Assembly: GCA_964369265.1 (NCBI GenBank)
Contig: CAYJEV010000001.1
Location: 1 to 64,000 of the forward strand
Reading direction: 5' to 3'
DNA from: DAMCAP01 sp964369265
GTDB lineage: Bacteria > Bacillota > Clostridia > Oscillospirales > Ruminococcaceae
DNA length: 64,000 nucleotides
In this document: one piece after another, positions 53,451 to 61,554 of the stretch
How positions within the stretch are numbered: position 1 is the first letter of the stretch
Layout of the letters: each line of letters opens with the position of its first letter
Translations under genes and position numbers: made by a program
Notes under the pieces: model-generated
Seen by the model: only the letters and a program-made list of their open reading frames with translations
Databases searched by the model: none
Told to the model about the DNA's origin: nothing

Positions 53451-54288
53451 CTTTATTTCCCTCCAAACCAATTCTACAAGCATGATCCTTCTCTTTTTCA
53501 ATCTCAGAGTAGAATCTGTTTCTTAGCATAAGCTCATCGAAGTCAACAAGATGACCATCAAAATCAGGACCTTCAACGCAAGCAAATCTAACTTTGCCAT
53601 CAACAGTTACACGGCAACATCCGCACATGCCAGTTGCATCAATCATAACAGGGTTTAGAGAAACAACAGTTTTGATGTTGTATTTTTTAGTAACAGCAGA
53701 AACGAATTTCATCATTGGGATAGGGCCGATAGCGATACAAAGATCATAGCCAGCACCATCGTTGATTAGCTCTTCAAGCTTAGTTGTAACAAAGCCCTTA
53801 TATCCGTAGCTACCATCATCAGTAGTGATATGTAGGTTATCGCAGTTAGCAGTAAATTCATCCTCAAGAATAACGATGTCTTTGTTTCTAAAACCAGCGA
53901 TTACATCAACAGGAATACCAAGTTCTTTAGCTTGCTTTGCTTGTGGGAAAGCGATAGCACAACCAACACCACCACCAACTACTACAATCTTCTTTGCGCC
54001 ATCGATATGAGTTGGAACACCTAAAGGTCCAACAAAATCAAGTACATGATCGCCTGCATTTAGGGAAGCAAGTTGTCTAGTTGTTGCGCCAACTACCTGC
54101 ATGATAATTGTAACAGCACCAGTTTCTGGGTCAGTATCATTGATTGTTAAAGGAATTCTTTCGCCCATTTCATCAACTCTAACCACAATAAATTGTCCAG
54201 CTTTTGCTTTTGTTGCAATGTCCTTGTTTAGGATCTTTAGCAGAACAACAGCATCATTTAAAACACGTTTTTCTAGTATTGGATACAT
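53443..54288 (-). CDS. nfnA: NADH-dependent ferredoxin:NADP oxidoreductase, small subunit NfnA
   Basis: A 281-residue subunit of the ferredoxin-NADP reductase/PyrK-like class: FAD-binding part with RIPLTINDTD, NAD part KKIVVVGGGVGCAIAFPQAK, and a C-terminal [2Fe-2S] cluster motif GMCGCCRVTVDGKVRFAC (here within one domain). It overlaps nfnB by eight bases. Annotated in many genomes as sulfide dehydrogenase or dihydroorotate dehydrogenase electron-transfer subunit. Confidence 0.9.
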   Translation of the reverse strand: MYPILEKRVLNDAVVLLKILNKDIATKAKAGQFIVVRVDEMGERIPLTINDTDPETGAVTIIMQVVGATTRQLASLNAGDHVLDFVGPLGVPTHIDGAKKIVVVGGGVGCAIAFPQAKQAKELGIPVDVIAGFRNKDIVILEDEFTANCDNLHITTDDGSYGYKGFVTTKLEELINDGAGYDLCIAIGPIPMMKFVSAVTKKYNIKTVVSLNPVMIDATGMCGCCRVTVDGKVRFACVEGPDFDGHLVDFDELMLRNRFYSEIEKEKDHACRIGLEGNKDA

Positions 54289-54321
54289 TTAAACACCTCT
54301 TATTGAAAATTTTATACAATA

Positions 54322-54350
54322 ATTATATTATACAGAGATAATAATTGCAA
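54322..54350 (-). promoter_or_regulatory. Promoter of nfnAB
   Basis: Minus strand: TTGCAA (54350-54345), 17-base spacer, TATAAT (54327-54322), about 35 bases before nfnA. Confidence 0.65.
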
Positions 54351-54438
54351 GCTGTTTTGTAACACTATATAATATTTTGGCTAATTATGATATTTTTTTA
54401 ACACTTTAAGATGATGTTTTGTTGAATATTTATACTTA

Positions 54439-55401
54439 CTATATGTAATCTCTTATGTCAATCATAGCATTTTCTGGTATTAAGAAGGATGGGGGGATAT
54501 CTAGGATTGTGAAAGCGCCTATTTTCCTATCTTTTTTTAGCCTATCGCAAGCTATTGAATATGCAAGCATAACTGTTGCGGTGAACTCTGGGTTTGAGCT
54601 CAGTTTTAATGAAAAATCAATAATTTGTTTGTTGTCTTCGCTAGTTTCTCCCGCTCTGATAACAAATCCACAGTGTGGCATTTTTCTGTGATTGGCATCA
54701 AGCTCTTCCATTGAAATAAAATGGACGATTGTATAATAGTCTGCAAAGTAGTCAGGCATTGTAACTATAGCGTTTTTGACATATTCTTTATCTCCATCTT
54801 GCTCCAATACAACATAACACTCTCTTGTATGTTTCTGAAAGGAAGCAAGTTTTGTATCTTCTCCATCTCTAACTTTATTTAACACAGAATCTATAGGGAC
54901 TGTATACTGAACAGCATCTGCAACGCCTTTTATTGCTCTTATTGCTTGAGAATGCCCTTGACTAACACCACGACCCCAAAAAGTATCAGTGTGTCCGCTT
55001 GGAAGAACAGCTTCTGATATTGTTCTGATAATTGAAAACAGTCCAGGATCCCAGCCAGCCCCTGTTATTGTGGTTGTTTTGTGTTTAAGTGCTGACTCTG
55101 CAAGATTATTTAAATATTCTTTCATATTGTTATGGTTGTCATAGCTGTCAACAAAAGAGAAATGTTCTGAAAAATTTAGCGCATCTGTTGGTAAATCTGT
55201 TTTAGAGCCGCCACATAAAATTAAGACATCAATATCATCTTTATAGCTTAAAATCTCCTTTATAGGAACGTATCTATCGTTTGGAATTTCTCGTCTGCTG
55301 AAGATATGCTTTAGCTCTAAAGATGGGAAGTTGACAATGGTTTTCTCGACAGCCTTTCCGACATTTCCATACCCAACTATACCAATTCTTGTTTTTAACA
55401 T
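54439..55401 (-). CDS. ddh: Diaminopimelate dehydrogenase
   Basis: Ddh, 320 residues, reductively aminates tetrahydrodipicolinate to meso-2,6-diaminopimelate with NADPH in a single step. The Rossmann motif RIGIVGYGNVGKAVE is at the N-terminus, followed by CGGSKTDLP, TGAGWDPGLFS and WGRGVSQGHSQAIR, all typical. The C-terminal NPEFTATVMLAYSIA fits the family. It makes the epimerase DapF dispensable for lysine synthesis, notable given the DapF-like domain on CarB. Divergent from the DivIVA-like gene. Confidence 0.95.
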   Translation of the reverse strand: MLKTRIGIVGYGNVGKAVEKTIVNFPSLELKHIFSRREIPNDRYVPIKEILSYKDDIDVLILCGGSKTDLPTDALNFSEHFSFVDSYDNHNNMKEYLNNLAESALKHKTTTITGAGWDPGLFSIIRTISEAVLPSGHTDTFWGRGVSQGHSQAIRAIKGVADAVQYTVPIDSVLNKVRDGEDTKLASFQKHTRECYVVLEQDGDKEYVKNAIVTMPDYFADYYTIVHFISMEELDANHRKMPHCGFVIRAGETSEDNKQIIDFSLKLSSNPEFTATVMLAYSIACDRLKKDRKIGAFTILDIPPSFLIPENAMIDIRDYI

Positions 55402-55514
55402 AAAACCACCACTTTCATATTTTTTGTTTGCCTGTTATACAAACATTTAATTTTATTCAAAAACATCAAAATTTATGCATAAATAATTTTTTGCATAAAA
55501 GTGTAATAAAATGG

Positions 55515-55543
55515 TTTTCAAACAAGATATAGTATGTTATAAT
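55515..55543 (+). promoter_or_regulatory. Promoter of the DivIVA-like/isp operon
   Basis: TTTTCA (55515-55520), 17-base spacer, extended -10 TGTTATAAT with TATAAT at 55538-55543. Confidence 0.5.
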
Positions 55544-55611
55544 GGTTATAATTATAGTTAAACATATTTTATGCTTATTAAAGCTATATTATAAGTTTGG
55601 GGGATATTAAA

Positions 55612-56397
55612 TTGACCAGAGATGAACAAGGGCTTCAAAAAGCTAAAAAAATGGGCGGATATGATCGTCGATTAACACTAAAGTACATAGAGGATTTAAG
55701 AAACGAATACGAAAAAAAGCTAACCGAAGAGCAGCTGAAAACAGATGCGCTAAAAGAACAGCTATCAGACCTGCAACAAGAGCAAGCTTCGCTGTCCGAG
55801 CAGAATAAGCTTATTAGTGAGAATGTTTATAAAGAGCAGTATTATGTTGGAGAGCTTAATTTATCAATAAATAAACTAAATATTGAGCTTAGCTCTCAAA
55901 GGGTTGAGCTCAATGAGAAAGAAAAGCAAAACTATCGCTTATCTGCTGAGCTTGAAATCCTTAAAAAAGAGAATGAGGAGCTTAGAATTATTGAAAATCA
56001 ATATGAAGAGCTTAGAACACGTTTTAGTGATATGATGCTTGAGGTTAGAACGAATGCCGATAAGTTAATGGCTAATGCAAATAGACAAGCTGCTGAAACA
56101 GTTGCCGATGCTAAAAAGAGGGCGGAAGAGCTTGTTGAAGGTGCACATCGATATGTCAATGAGGTCAACAGCGATATATCTACATTAAGGGCGCAGGTTG
56201 TTGTTGGAAGGAAATATCTTTCTGAACTTAGCGAAGGTATTATAAGCGGGCTTAATAATATTGAGCTTGTTGCTAACTCGATGGATTATACTGCCAATAG
56301 AGATGAGGATTATGAAATAGAGCTTAGTATGCTTTCTGACATTATAACGCAAAGCAAGAACAAAGTATCTTATGAGGATAAAGATGAACAACAGTAA
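55612..56397 (+). CDS. DivIVA-like coiled-coil protein
   Basis: A 261-residue mostly coiled-coil protein (heptads from about residue 20 to 145 and again 160-190), with no membrane segment. The alternate start TTG 55612 has GGGGGA seven bases upstream; the TTG at 55597 is inside that site. The arrangement fits the DivIVA/GpsB/SepF-interacting coiled coils of Firmicutes, but the classical DivIVA N-terminal lipid-binding motif is not obvious. Its role in division or polar growth is an inference from type and context. It overlaps ispD by 14 bases. Confidence 0.6.
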   Translation: MTRDEQGLQKAKKMGGYDRRLTLKYIEDLRNEYEKKLTEEQLKTDALKEQLSDLQQEQASLSEQNKLISENVYKEQYYVGELNLSINKLNIELSSQRVELNEKEKQNYRLSAELEILKKENEELRIIENQYEELRTRFSDMMLEVRTNADKLMANANRQAAETVADAKKRAEELVEGAHRYVNEVNSDISTLRAQVVVGRKYLSELSEGIISGLNNIELVANSMDYTANRDEDYEIELSMLSDIITQSKNKVSYEDKDEQQ

Positions 56398-57079
56398 ACC
56401 ATTTGTTTCTGCTATTATAGTTGCTGGTGGCAATTCAACAAGAATGGGCGGAGTAGATAAATGTTTTCATAGCTTGAATGATAAGATGGTGATAGTATAT
56501 TCTGTTGAGCTTTTTGAAAAATTGTCTTTGATTGACGAAATTATAATTGTTACCAGAGAAGATAAGGTTGATTTTCTAAAACAAGAGTTTAAGCATATAA
56601 CAAAACTAAAATCTATTGCTTTATCTGGAGAAGTTCGTCATGATTCAGTGTATTCAGGAGTTAGGGAATGCTCTGAGCAATGTGATTTTTTGCTAATTCA
56701 TGATGCAGCTCGCCCGCTTATTGATGATAGCATAGTTAGAGATTCACTAAGGCTGGCATTTGAGAAAAAAGCAGTAATTGTCGCTGTTGAGTCAAAAGAT
56801 ACAGTAAAGCAATCTTTTGATGGTGAAGTAGTGAACAATACTCCTAATCGTTCAACGCTTTACAATGTCCAAACACCGCAAATTTTCTTAAAAGATTTCT
56901 GGGTAAGAGGCTGTAGTTTGCTAGAAAACCCAACGGACGATAGTCAGCTTATTGAAGCTTTGGGGGAGAAGGTATATATTGCGAAGGGCAGCTATCAAAA
57001 CATAAAAATCACGACTGCTGAAGACTTAATAATTGCCGAAGCTTTTTTAAAGTTTAGAAAAGAAGGGGAGAAGATATAA
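56384..57079 (+). CDS. ispD: 2-C-methyl-D-erythritol 4-phosphate cytidylyltransferase
   Basis: IspD, 231 residues, MEP pathway of isoprenoid synthesis: MEP plus CTP gives CDP-methylerythritol. Motifs: AIIVAGGNSTRMGG at the CTP site, LIHDAARPLI, and TPQIFLKDF near the end. I use ATG 56384 (GAGG six bases upstream) rather than 56372. Its stop is contiguous with the ispF start, so the two are translationally coupled. Confidence 0.94.
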   Translation: MNNSKPFVSAIIVAGGNSTRMGGVDKCFHSLNDKMVIVYSVELFEKLSLIDEIIIVTREDKVDFLKQEFKHITKLKSIALSGEVRHDSVYSGVRECSEQCDFLLIHDAARPLIDDSIVRDSLRLAFEKKAVIVAVESKDTVKQSFDGEVVNNTPNRSTLYNVQTPQIFLKDFWVRGCSLLENPTDDSQLIEALGEKVYIAKGSYQNIKITTAEDLIIAEAFLKFRKEGEKI

Positions 57080-57559
57080 GTGAGAATAGGTTTTGGGTAT
57101 GATGTTCATAGGCTAGTTTCTGATAGAAAGCTGATTCTTGGTGGTGTTAAGATAAAAAGCGACCTTGGACTGCTGGGGCATTCTGATGCCGATGTACTTA
57201 CACATGCCATTATAGACTCTTTATATGGTGCACTCTCGCTTGGTGATATTGGAAGCAATTTCCCTGATACAAGTAGCGAATATAAGGATATAAATAGCAT
57301 GATTTTGCTGGAGCGTTGCTTTGGTAAGGTTAAGAGTAAGGGATATGTATTGGGGAATATAGACTGCACTATAGTTGCGCAGTATCCTAAGCTTAGTGGG
57401 TATATCCTCGAAATACGAGAGTCGCTTGCAAAAATGCTTGAAGTTAGTGTTGATGATGTTAGCGTTAAGGCAACAACAGAAGAAGGCATGGGTTTCACAG
57501 GTGCAAAAGAAGGAATGTCAGCATATGCTGTATGCCTTTTGTTGAAAAGCACTATTTAG
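57080..57559 (+). CDS. ispF: 2-C-methyl-D-erythritol 2,4-cyclodiphosphate synthase
   Basis: IspF, 159 residues, forms the cyclic diphosphate in the MEP pathway. The metal-binding GYDVHRL (Asp8 and His10) and LGHSDADVLTHAIIDSLYGA are canonical, and the C-terminal KATTEEGMGFTGAKEGMSAYA matches. The start is GTG 57080, directly after the ispD stop, with GGGGAG nine bases upstream. Confidence 0.95.
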   Translation: MRIGFGYDVHRLVSDRKLILGGVKIKSDLGLLGHSDADVLTHAIIDSLYGALSLGDIGSNFPDTSSEYKDINSMILLERCFGKVKSKGYVLGNIDCTIVAQYPKLSGYILEIRESLAKMLEVSVDDVSVKATTEEGMGFTGAKEGMSAYAVCLLLKSTI

Positions 57560-57597
57560 TTTTAAATAGTGAAAATATATGAAAAGTGGTGATGAGG

Positions 57598-58455
57598 ATG
57601 GATGTATTGATTCCTAACATTATGGGTTTGTTCAGTATGTTTAGAATAATAGACATTATTGATATTTTTCTTGTAACAGTAATAATTTATCAGTGTATAC
57701 GCCTGCTAAGAGATAATGGAGCGCTTCATCTAGTTAAGGGTGTGTTAGCGTTTATTTTTGTCAGTGCAGTTATTAGCTCGCAAGACATACTTGTTATGCG
57801 TTATTTAGTGTCTAACACGCTTCAAATTGCGACTGTTGCTGTTCTTATTATCTTTCAGCCAGAGCTTAGAAAGGCGCTTGAGCAGTTAGGTAGAAATGGC
57901 TTTGGTAGTTTAGATATATTTGCCCGCAAAACTGATAACGAAGTTTTAGAGCAATGGAAAAAATCAATAGATTCAATAACAGGCGCTTTTGTTCAATTAT
58001 CGGCAACGAAAACTGGTGCGCTTGTTGTTTTGGAGAGAAGCAATTCCTTAACAGATATAATTAAAACAGGTACTAAGCTAGATGCTGAGGCAAGCGAGCA
58101 ACTTATCGGCAATATATTTTTCCACAACTCTCCACTGCACGACGGTGCTTTAGTTATGAGAGATGGTAGACTTGCTTCTGCTGGGTGCTTTCTGCCTTTG
58201 TCTGAAAACTATCAAATAAGCAAAGAGCTTGGCACTAGACATAGAGCGGCGCTTGGAATGAGCGAGCGTTCTGATGCTATTATAGTTGTTGTGTCAGAAG
58301 AAACAGGCCAAATCTCAATGGCTCAAAAGGGCAGGTTAACAAGAGGTATTTCTCCAAGCAAACTTAATAAGACCCTTACCGATATTATTATTCCAAAGGA
58401 AGATGATGAGTCAATGAATAGCTTCAAACCATTATTTATGAGGTCAAAGAAATGA
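57598..58455 (+). CDS. cdaA: Diadenylate cyclase CdaA
   Basis: CdaA, 285 residues, synthesises cyclic di-AMP from two ATP at the membrane. Three N-terminal spans (about residues 8-85) precede the DAC domain, which has the catalytic DGA at 182-184 in SPLHDGALVM and RHR at 214-216 in GTRHRAALGMSE. Several in-frame starts exist; ATG 57598 has a GGTGAT site at suitable aligned distance. cdaR overlaps it by four bases, the standard pair; glmM is not in the window. Confidence 0.94.
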   Translation: MDVLIPNIMGLFSMFRIIDIIDIFLVTVIIYQCIRLLRDNGALHLVKGVLAFIFVSAVISSQDILVMRYLVSNTLQIATVAVLIIFQPELRKALEQLGRNGFGSLDIFARKTDNEVLEQWKKSIDSITGAFVQLSATKTGALVVLERSNSLTDIIKTGTKLDAEASEQLIGNIFFHNSPLHDGALVMRDGRLASAGCFLPLSENYQISKELGTRHRAALGMSERSDAIIVVVSEETGQISMAQKGRLTRGISPSKLNKTLTDIIIPKEDDESMNSFKPLFMRSKK

Positions 58456-59717
58456 GAATAAAGTTTGATAAAATACTTGAAAATAACAATGTTCTAATGT
58501 TTATCTCCTTCTTTTTAGCGACTATTCTCTGGTTTAGTATAGCCTATGGAACTGATGAGAGCGCAACAAGGGAGTTTAGCTCTGTGCCTGTTAAGATTGA
58601 TATAGAAGGCAGCGTGCCTGGCAGTTTAGGCTTTTCGCCTATATTAAAGGAAGACATAACAGTTGCTGTTGTTCTTGAAGGTGGAAGATCCAACATGAAT
58701 AGCCTAACAGCTGATGATATTAGAATTACAGCTAACATATCAGGTATAACCAAAAGCGGAACGTATGAAGTGCTTCTTGAAGCGCCTGATTATAGGCATC
58801 TAGGCTATGATGTTGCTAGTATAGAGCCATCTAGCGTTGAAATTAGGTTTGATAGGCTAATGACCAATACTATACCAGTAACTGGAGTTATAACTGATGT
58901 GACTATTGCTGATGGCTTTGTGCTAAATAAAGAGATAACTCATCCTCAAAACATTACTATTTCTGGACCAGAGGAAGATGTTGTTCAGGTTAGCTCTGCT
59001 TCTGTCAATGTGGCGGTTGGTGCTATGTTAAGCGAAACAACAACATTTTCTGGAGCAATTGCCTTAAAAGATATTTTAGGTAGAGATATAAATTCAGAGT
59101 TCATTACAATGAGCAACGAAACAGCAGAGGTAACATTAGAGATATACAAAACGGCTGAACTACCACTAGCTGTTGGATTTAATAATCGTCCAACAGGCTT
59201 TGATGTGGATAATCTCGATTACACAATAGAGCCTAGCACATTGAGAGTTGCAGGTCCGGCTGAAATAATTGATGATTTGGAAGAAATATCTCTTGGCAAC
59301 ATTGATATGAGCATGTTGCAGCCAGATAGCGAATACACGTATGATTCCATTCTGCCAAACAATGTTGTTTCAATCGATAATGTCAATAGTGCAACTGTTA
59401 CTTTCCATCCTGACTTATATGTTAGTGGGGTATACAACATACCTGAAATAAGGATTATCAATGCTCCGAATGATTATGAAGTAACTGTTGATACAGTTAG
59501 CCTTAATAATGTTACTATCTATGGATTCCAAGCTTCAATTGATGCACTTGATGTTGAGGGAATAGTAGCAGAGATTGATTTAAGGAGTGTTGAGGTGCGT
59601 GTTGGACAAATTTCAGTTCCAGTACAGGTAGCATACATTGGCAACGATAATTGCTGGGCATATGGAGAGTATAGCGCTATTATAACAGCGAGAGCAAGGG
59701 ATTCAATAACGCCGTAA
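58452..59717 (+). CDS. cdaR: CdaA regulatory protein CdaR (YbbR domains)
   Basis: A 421-residue protein with one N-terminal membrane helix (LMFISFFLATILWFSIAYG) and an extracytoplasmic part made of several YbbR repeats, visible as recurring xxxVxGxxxx, IxISGPE and LRVAGPAE segments. CdaR binds and tunes CdaA in other Firmicutes. It starts four bases inside cdaA, which fits coupled translation of a membrane complex. Confidence 0.9.
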   Translation: MRIKFDKILENNNVLMFISFFLATILWFSIAYGTDESATREFSSVPVKIDIEGSVPGSLGFSPILKEDITVAVVLEGGRSNMNSLTADDIRITANISGITKSGTYEVLLEAPDYRHLGYDVASIEPSSVEIRFDRLMTNTIPVTGVITDVTIADGFVLNKEITHPQNITISGPEEDVVQVSSASVNVAVGAMLSETTTFSGAIALKDILGRDINSEFITMSNETAEVTLEIYKTAELPLAVGFNNRPTGFDVDNLDYTIEPSTLRVAGPAEIIDDLEEISLGNIDMSMLQPDSEYTYDSILPNNVVSIDNVNSATVTFHPDLYVSGVYNIPEIRIINAPNDYEVTVDTVSLNNVTIYGFQASIDALDVEGIVAEIDLRSVEVRVGQISVPVQVAYIGNDNCWAYGEYSAIITARARDSITP

Positions 59718-59728
59718 ATAAATGATTA

Positions 59729-59762
59729 AAATTAAGTCACCCAACTAAGGGTGGCTTAATTT
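59729..59762 (+). terminator. Hairpin after cdaR
   Basis: AAATTAAGTCACCC (59729-59742) pairs with GGGTGGCTTAATTT (59749-59762), one wobble. No further T run; probable terminator or partial stop. Confidence 0.6.
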
Positions 59763-59786
59763 GATAAAAAAGAAATGGAGCATTAC

Positions 59787-61370
59787 ATGCCAATAATAGT
59801 ATCGGGTATTAAACTACCAATAGAAACAAACGAAAACGAAGCAAAGCAAATCGCAATAAATAAATTAAATCTTAAACAAGAGGATATTTCCTCTGTTAAC
59901 ATCGCTAAAAAATCTGTTGATGCAAGAAGAGGGGAGCTTTCATTTGTTTATTCTGTTGCAATAGAGTGCCAAAATAAAAATGAAAAAGACATAGCAGAAA
60001 AAGCGTCTAACAATCAAATAGCGTATAAAGAGAAAAGAGAGTTAATCTTTAAGCATGGCGATAAAAAAATGCAAAATCAGCCAATTATTATTGGTTTCGG
60101 GCCTGCTGGAATGTTTGCTGGCTTAATATTAGCTCGAGAAGGCTTTAAGCCTATCATAATTGAGCGTGGTGGAGATGTTGAGGCGCGAGTAAAGGCTGTT
60201 GAGGGGTTTTGGAGTGGCGATAAACTTGACACAGAATGCAATGTGCAGTTTGGAGAGGGCGGAGCTGGAACGTTTTCAGATGGAAAGCTCACAACAAGGA
60301 TTGGAGACTTTAGAAGCGAGTTTGTTCTTAGGGAGTTTGTGAAGTTTGGTGCTCCAGACAATATCCTATTTAAAGCAAAGCCTCATATAGGCACAGACAA
60401 GCTAAGGAGTGTTGTTAAGAAGCTAAGAGAAGAGATAATATCTCTTGGTGGCGAACTGCATTTTAATACTCTTGTTGAAAATGTTAAAATAAAAGAAAAT
60501 AAAATAAAAGCTGTTTCAACAACAAAAGGCGAGTTTAAGTCAGAGTGCGTAATTTTGGCGATAGGACATAGTGCAAGAGATAGCTTTTATATGCTGAACA
60601 ATAATAATGTGCCTATGACAAATAAACCGTTTTCAGTAGGCACAAGAATAGAACACCTTCAATCAAGCTTAGACAAATCATTATATGGCAAGTTTGCTGG
60701 GCATCCTAAGCTGCCAGTTGGCGAATATCAGTTATCTCAACGCTTTGGTGATGTTGGTGTGTACACATTTTGTATGTGTCCAGGAGGTGTTGTAGTTCCA
60801 GCATCGTCTGAAGAGGGTAGAATTGCTGTCAATGGCATGAGCGAATATGCGCGAAACACAAAAAATGCAAATTCTGCCTTTGTTGTTTCTGTAAATCAAG
60901 ATATATTTGGAGCTAATTGGGATGATGGCATTAAGTTTCAAAGGTCGCTTGAGGAGAAGGCTTTTCTTTTAGGTGGTGGCAACTATGTTGCGCCAGCAGA
61001 AACTGTTGGAAGCTTTCTTGGCGATAAAACGTCCATTTCATTAGTAACTCCGAGTTATGCAAGAGGGGTGAAAGAAGTATCGCTATCTGAGTTGTTCCCA
61101 AAAGAGATGACACAGCTAATGAAACAAACTTTGCCTGTATTTGCAAGAAAGTTAGCTTGCTTTGGGGATAAATCTGCTGTTATGACAGGGGTTGAAACAA
61201 GAACTTCTTCTCCAGTTAAAATTCAAAGAAACGAAAACTTTGAAAGTGTTGGAGTGGCTGGATTGTTTCCTTGTGGTGAGGGAGCTGGATATGCTGGTGG
61301 AATTATGAGTGCAGCTATAGATGGAATAAAAGTTGCTGAGAGGATAATATCTGAATATTGTATAGATTAG
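59787..61370 (+). CDS. Large FAD-dependent dehydrogenase (COG2509 type)
   Basis: A 527-residue flavoprotein. FAD motif PIIIGFGPAGMFAGLILARE starts near residue 93 after an N-terminal ferredoxin-like or ACT-like segment; a glycine-rich GGAGTFSDGKLTTR follows, and the C-terminal FPCGEGAGYAGGIMSAA completes the site. The conserved form is common in Firmicutes, near diadenylate cyclase or glmS genes in several, but the substrate is unknown. ATG 59787 has GGAG six bases upstream, better than the ATG at 59775. Confidence 0.85.
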   Translation: MPIIVSGIKLPIETNENEAKQIAINKLNLKQEDISSVNIAKKSVDARRGELSFVYSVAIECQNKNEKDIAEKASNNQIAYKEKRELIFKHGDKKMQNQPIIIGFGPAGMFAGLILAREGFKPIIIERGGDVEARVKAVEGFWSGDKLDTECNVQFGEGGAGTFSDGKLTTRIGDFRSEFVLREFVKFGAPDNILFKAKPHIGTDKLRSVVKKLREEIISLGGELHFNTLVENVKIKENKIKAVSTTKGEFKSECVILAIGHSARDSFYMLNNNNVPMTNKPFSVGTRIEHLQSSLDKSLYGKFAGHPKLPVGEYQLSQRFGDVGVYTFCMCPGGVVVPASSEEGRIAVNGMSEYARNTKNANSAFVVSVNQDIFGANWDDGIKFQRSLEEKAFLLGGGNYVAPAETVGSFLGDKTSISLVTPSYARGVKEVSLSELFPKEMTQLMKQTLPVFARKLACFGDKSAVMTGVETRTSSPVKIQRNENFESVGVAGLFPCGEGAGYAGGIMSAAIDGIKVAERIISEYCID

Positions 61371-61377
61371 TATAATT

Positions 61378-61406
61378 ATGCCTGTAAATGATAAATTTAT
61401 AGGCAT
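61378..61406 (+). terminator. Stem-loop after the FAD dehydrogenase
   Basis: ATGCCTGTAAAT (61378-61389) pairs with ATTTATAGGCAT (61395-61406) with a single wobble. Followed by A, not T, so termination is uncertain. Confidence 0.45.
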
Positions 61407-61412
61407 AAAACA

Positions 61413-61441
61413 TTGAATTATTTGTATAATTATGTTATAAT
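61413..61441 (+). promoter_or_regulatory. Promoter of recJ
   Basis: TTGAAT (61413-61418), 17-base spacer, TATAAT (61436-61441), giving a leader of about 105 bases. Confidence 0.65.
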
Positions 61442-61554
61442 TATAAGAATTGAACAATTTATATTAAGCTTTATATATTATATATAGATTAAATCAACAT
61501 TGTTGACAATATTATTGTTTTTGTATAAACAATGTTTGCGAGGAGGGAATAGCT

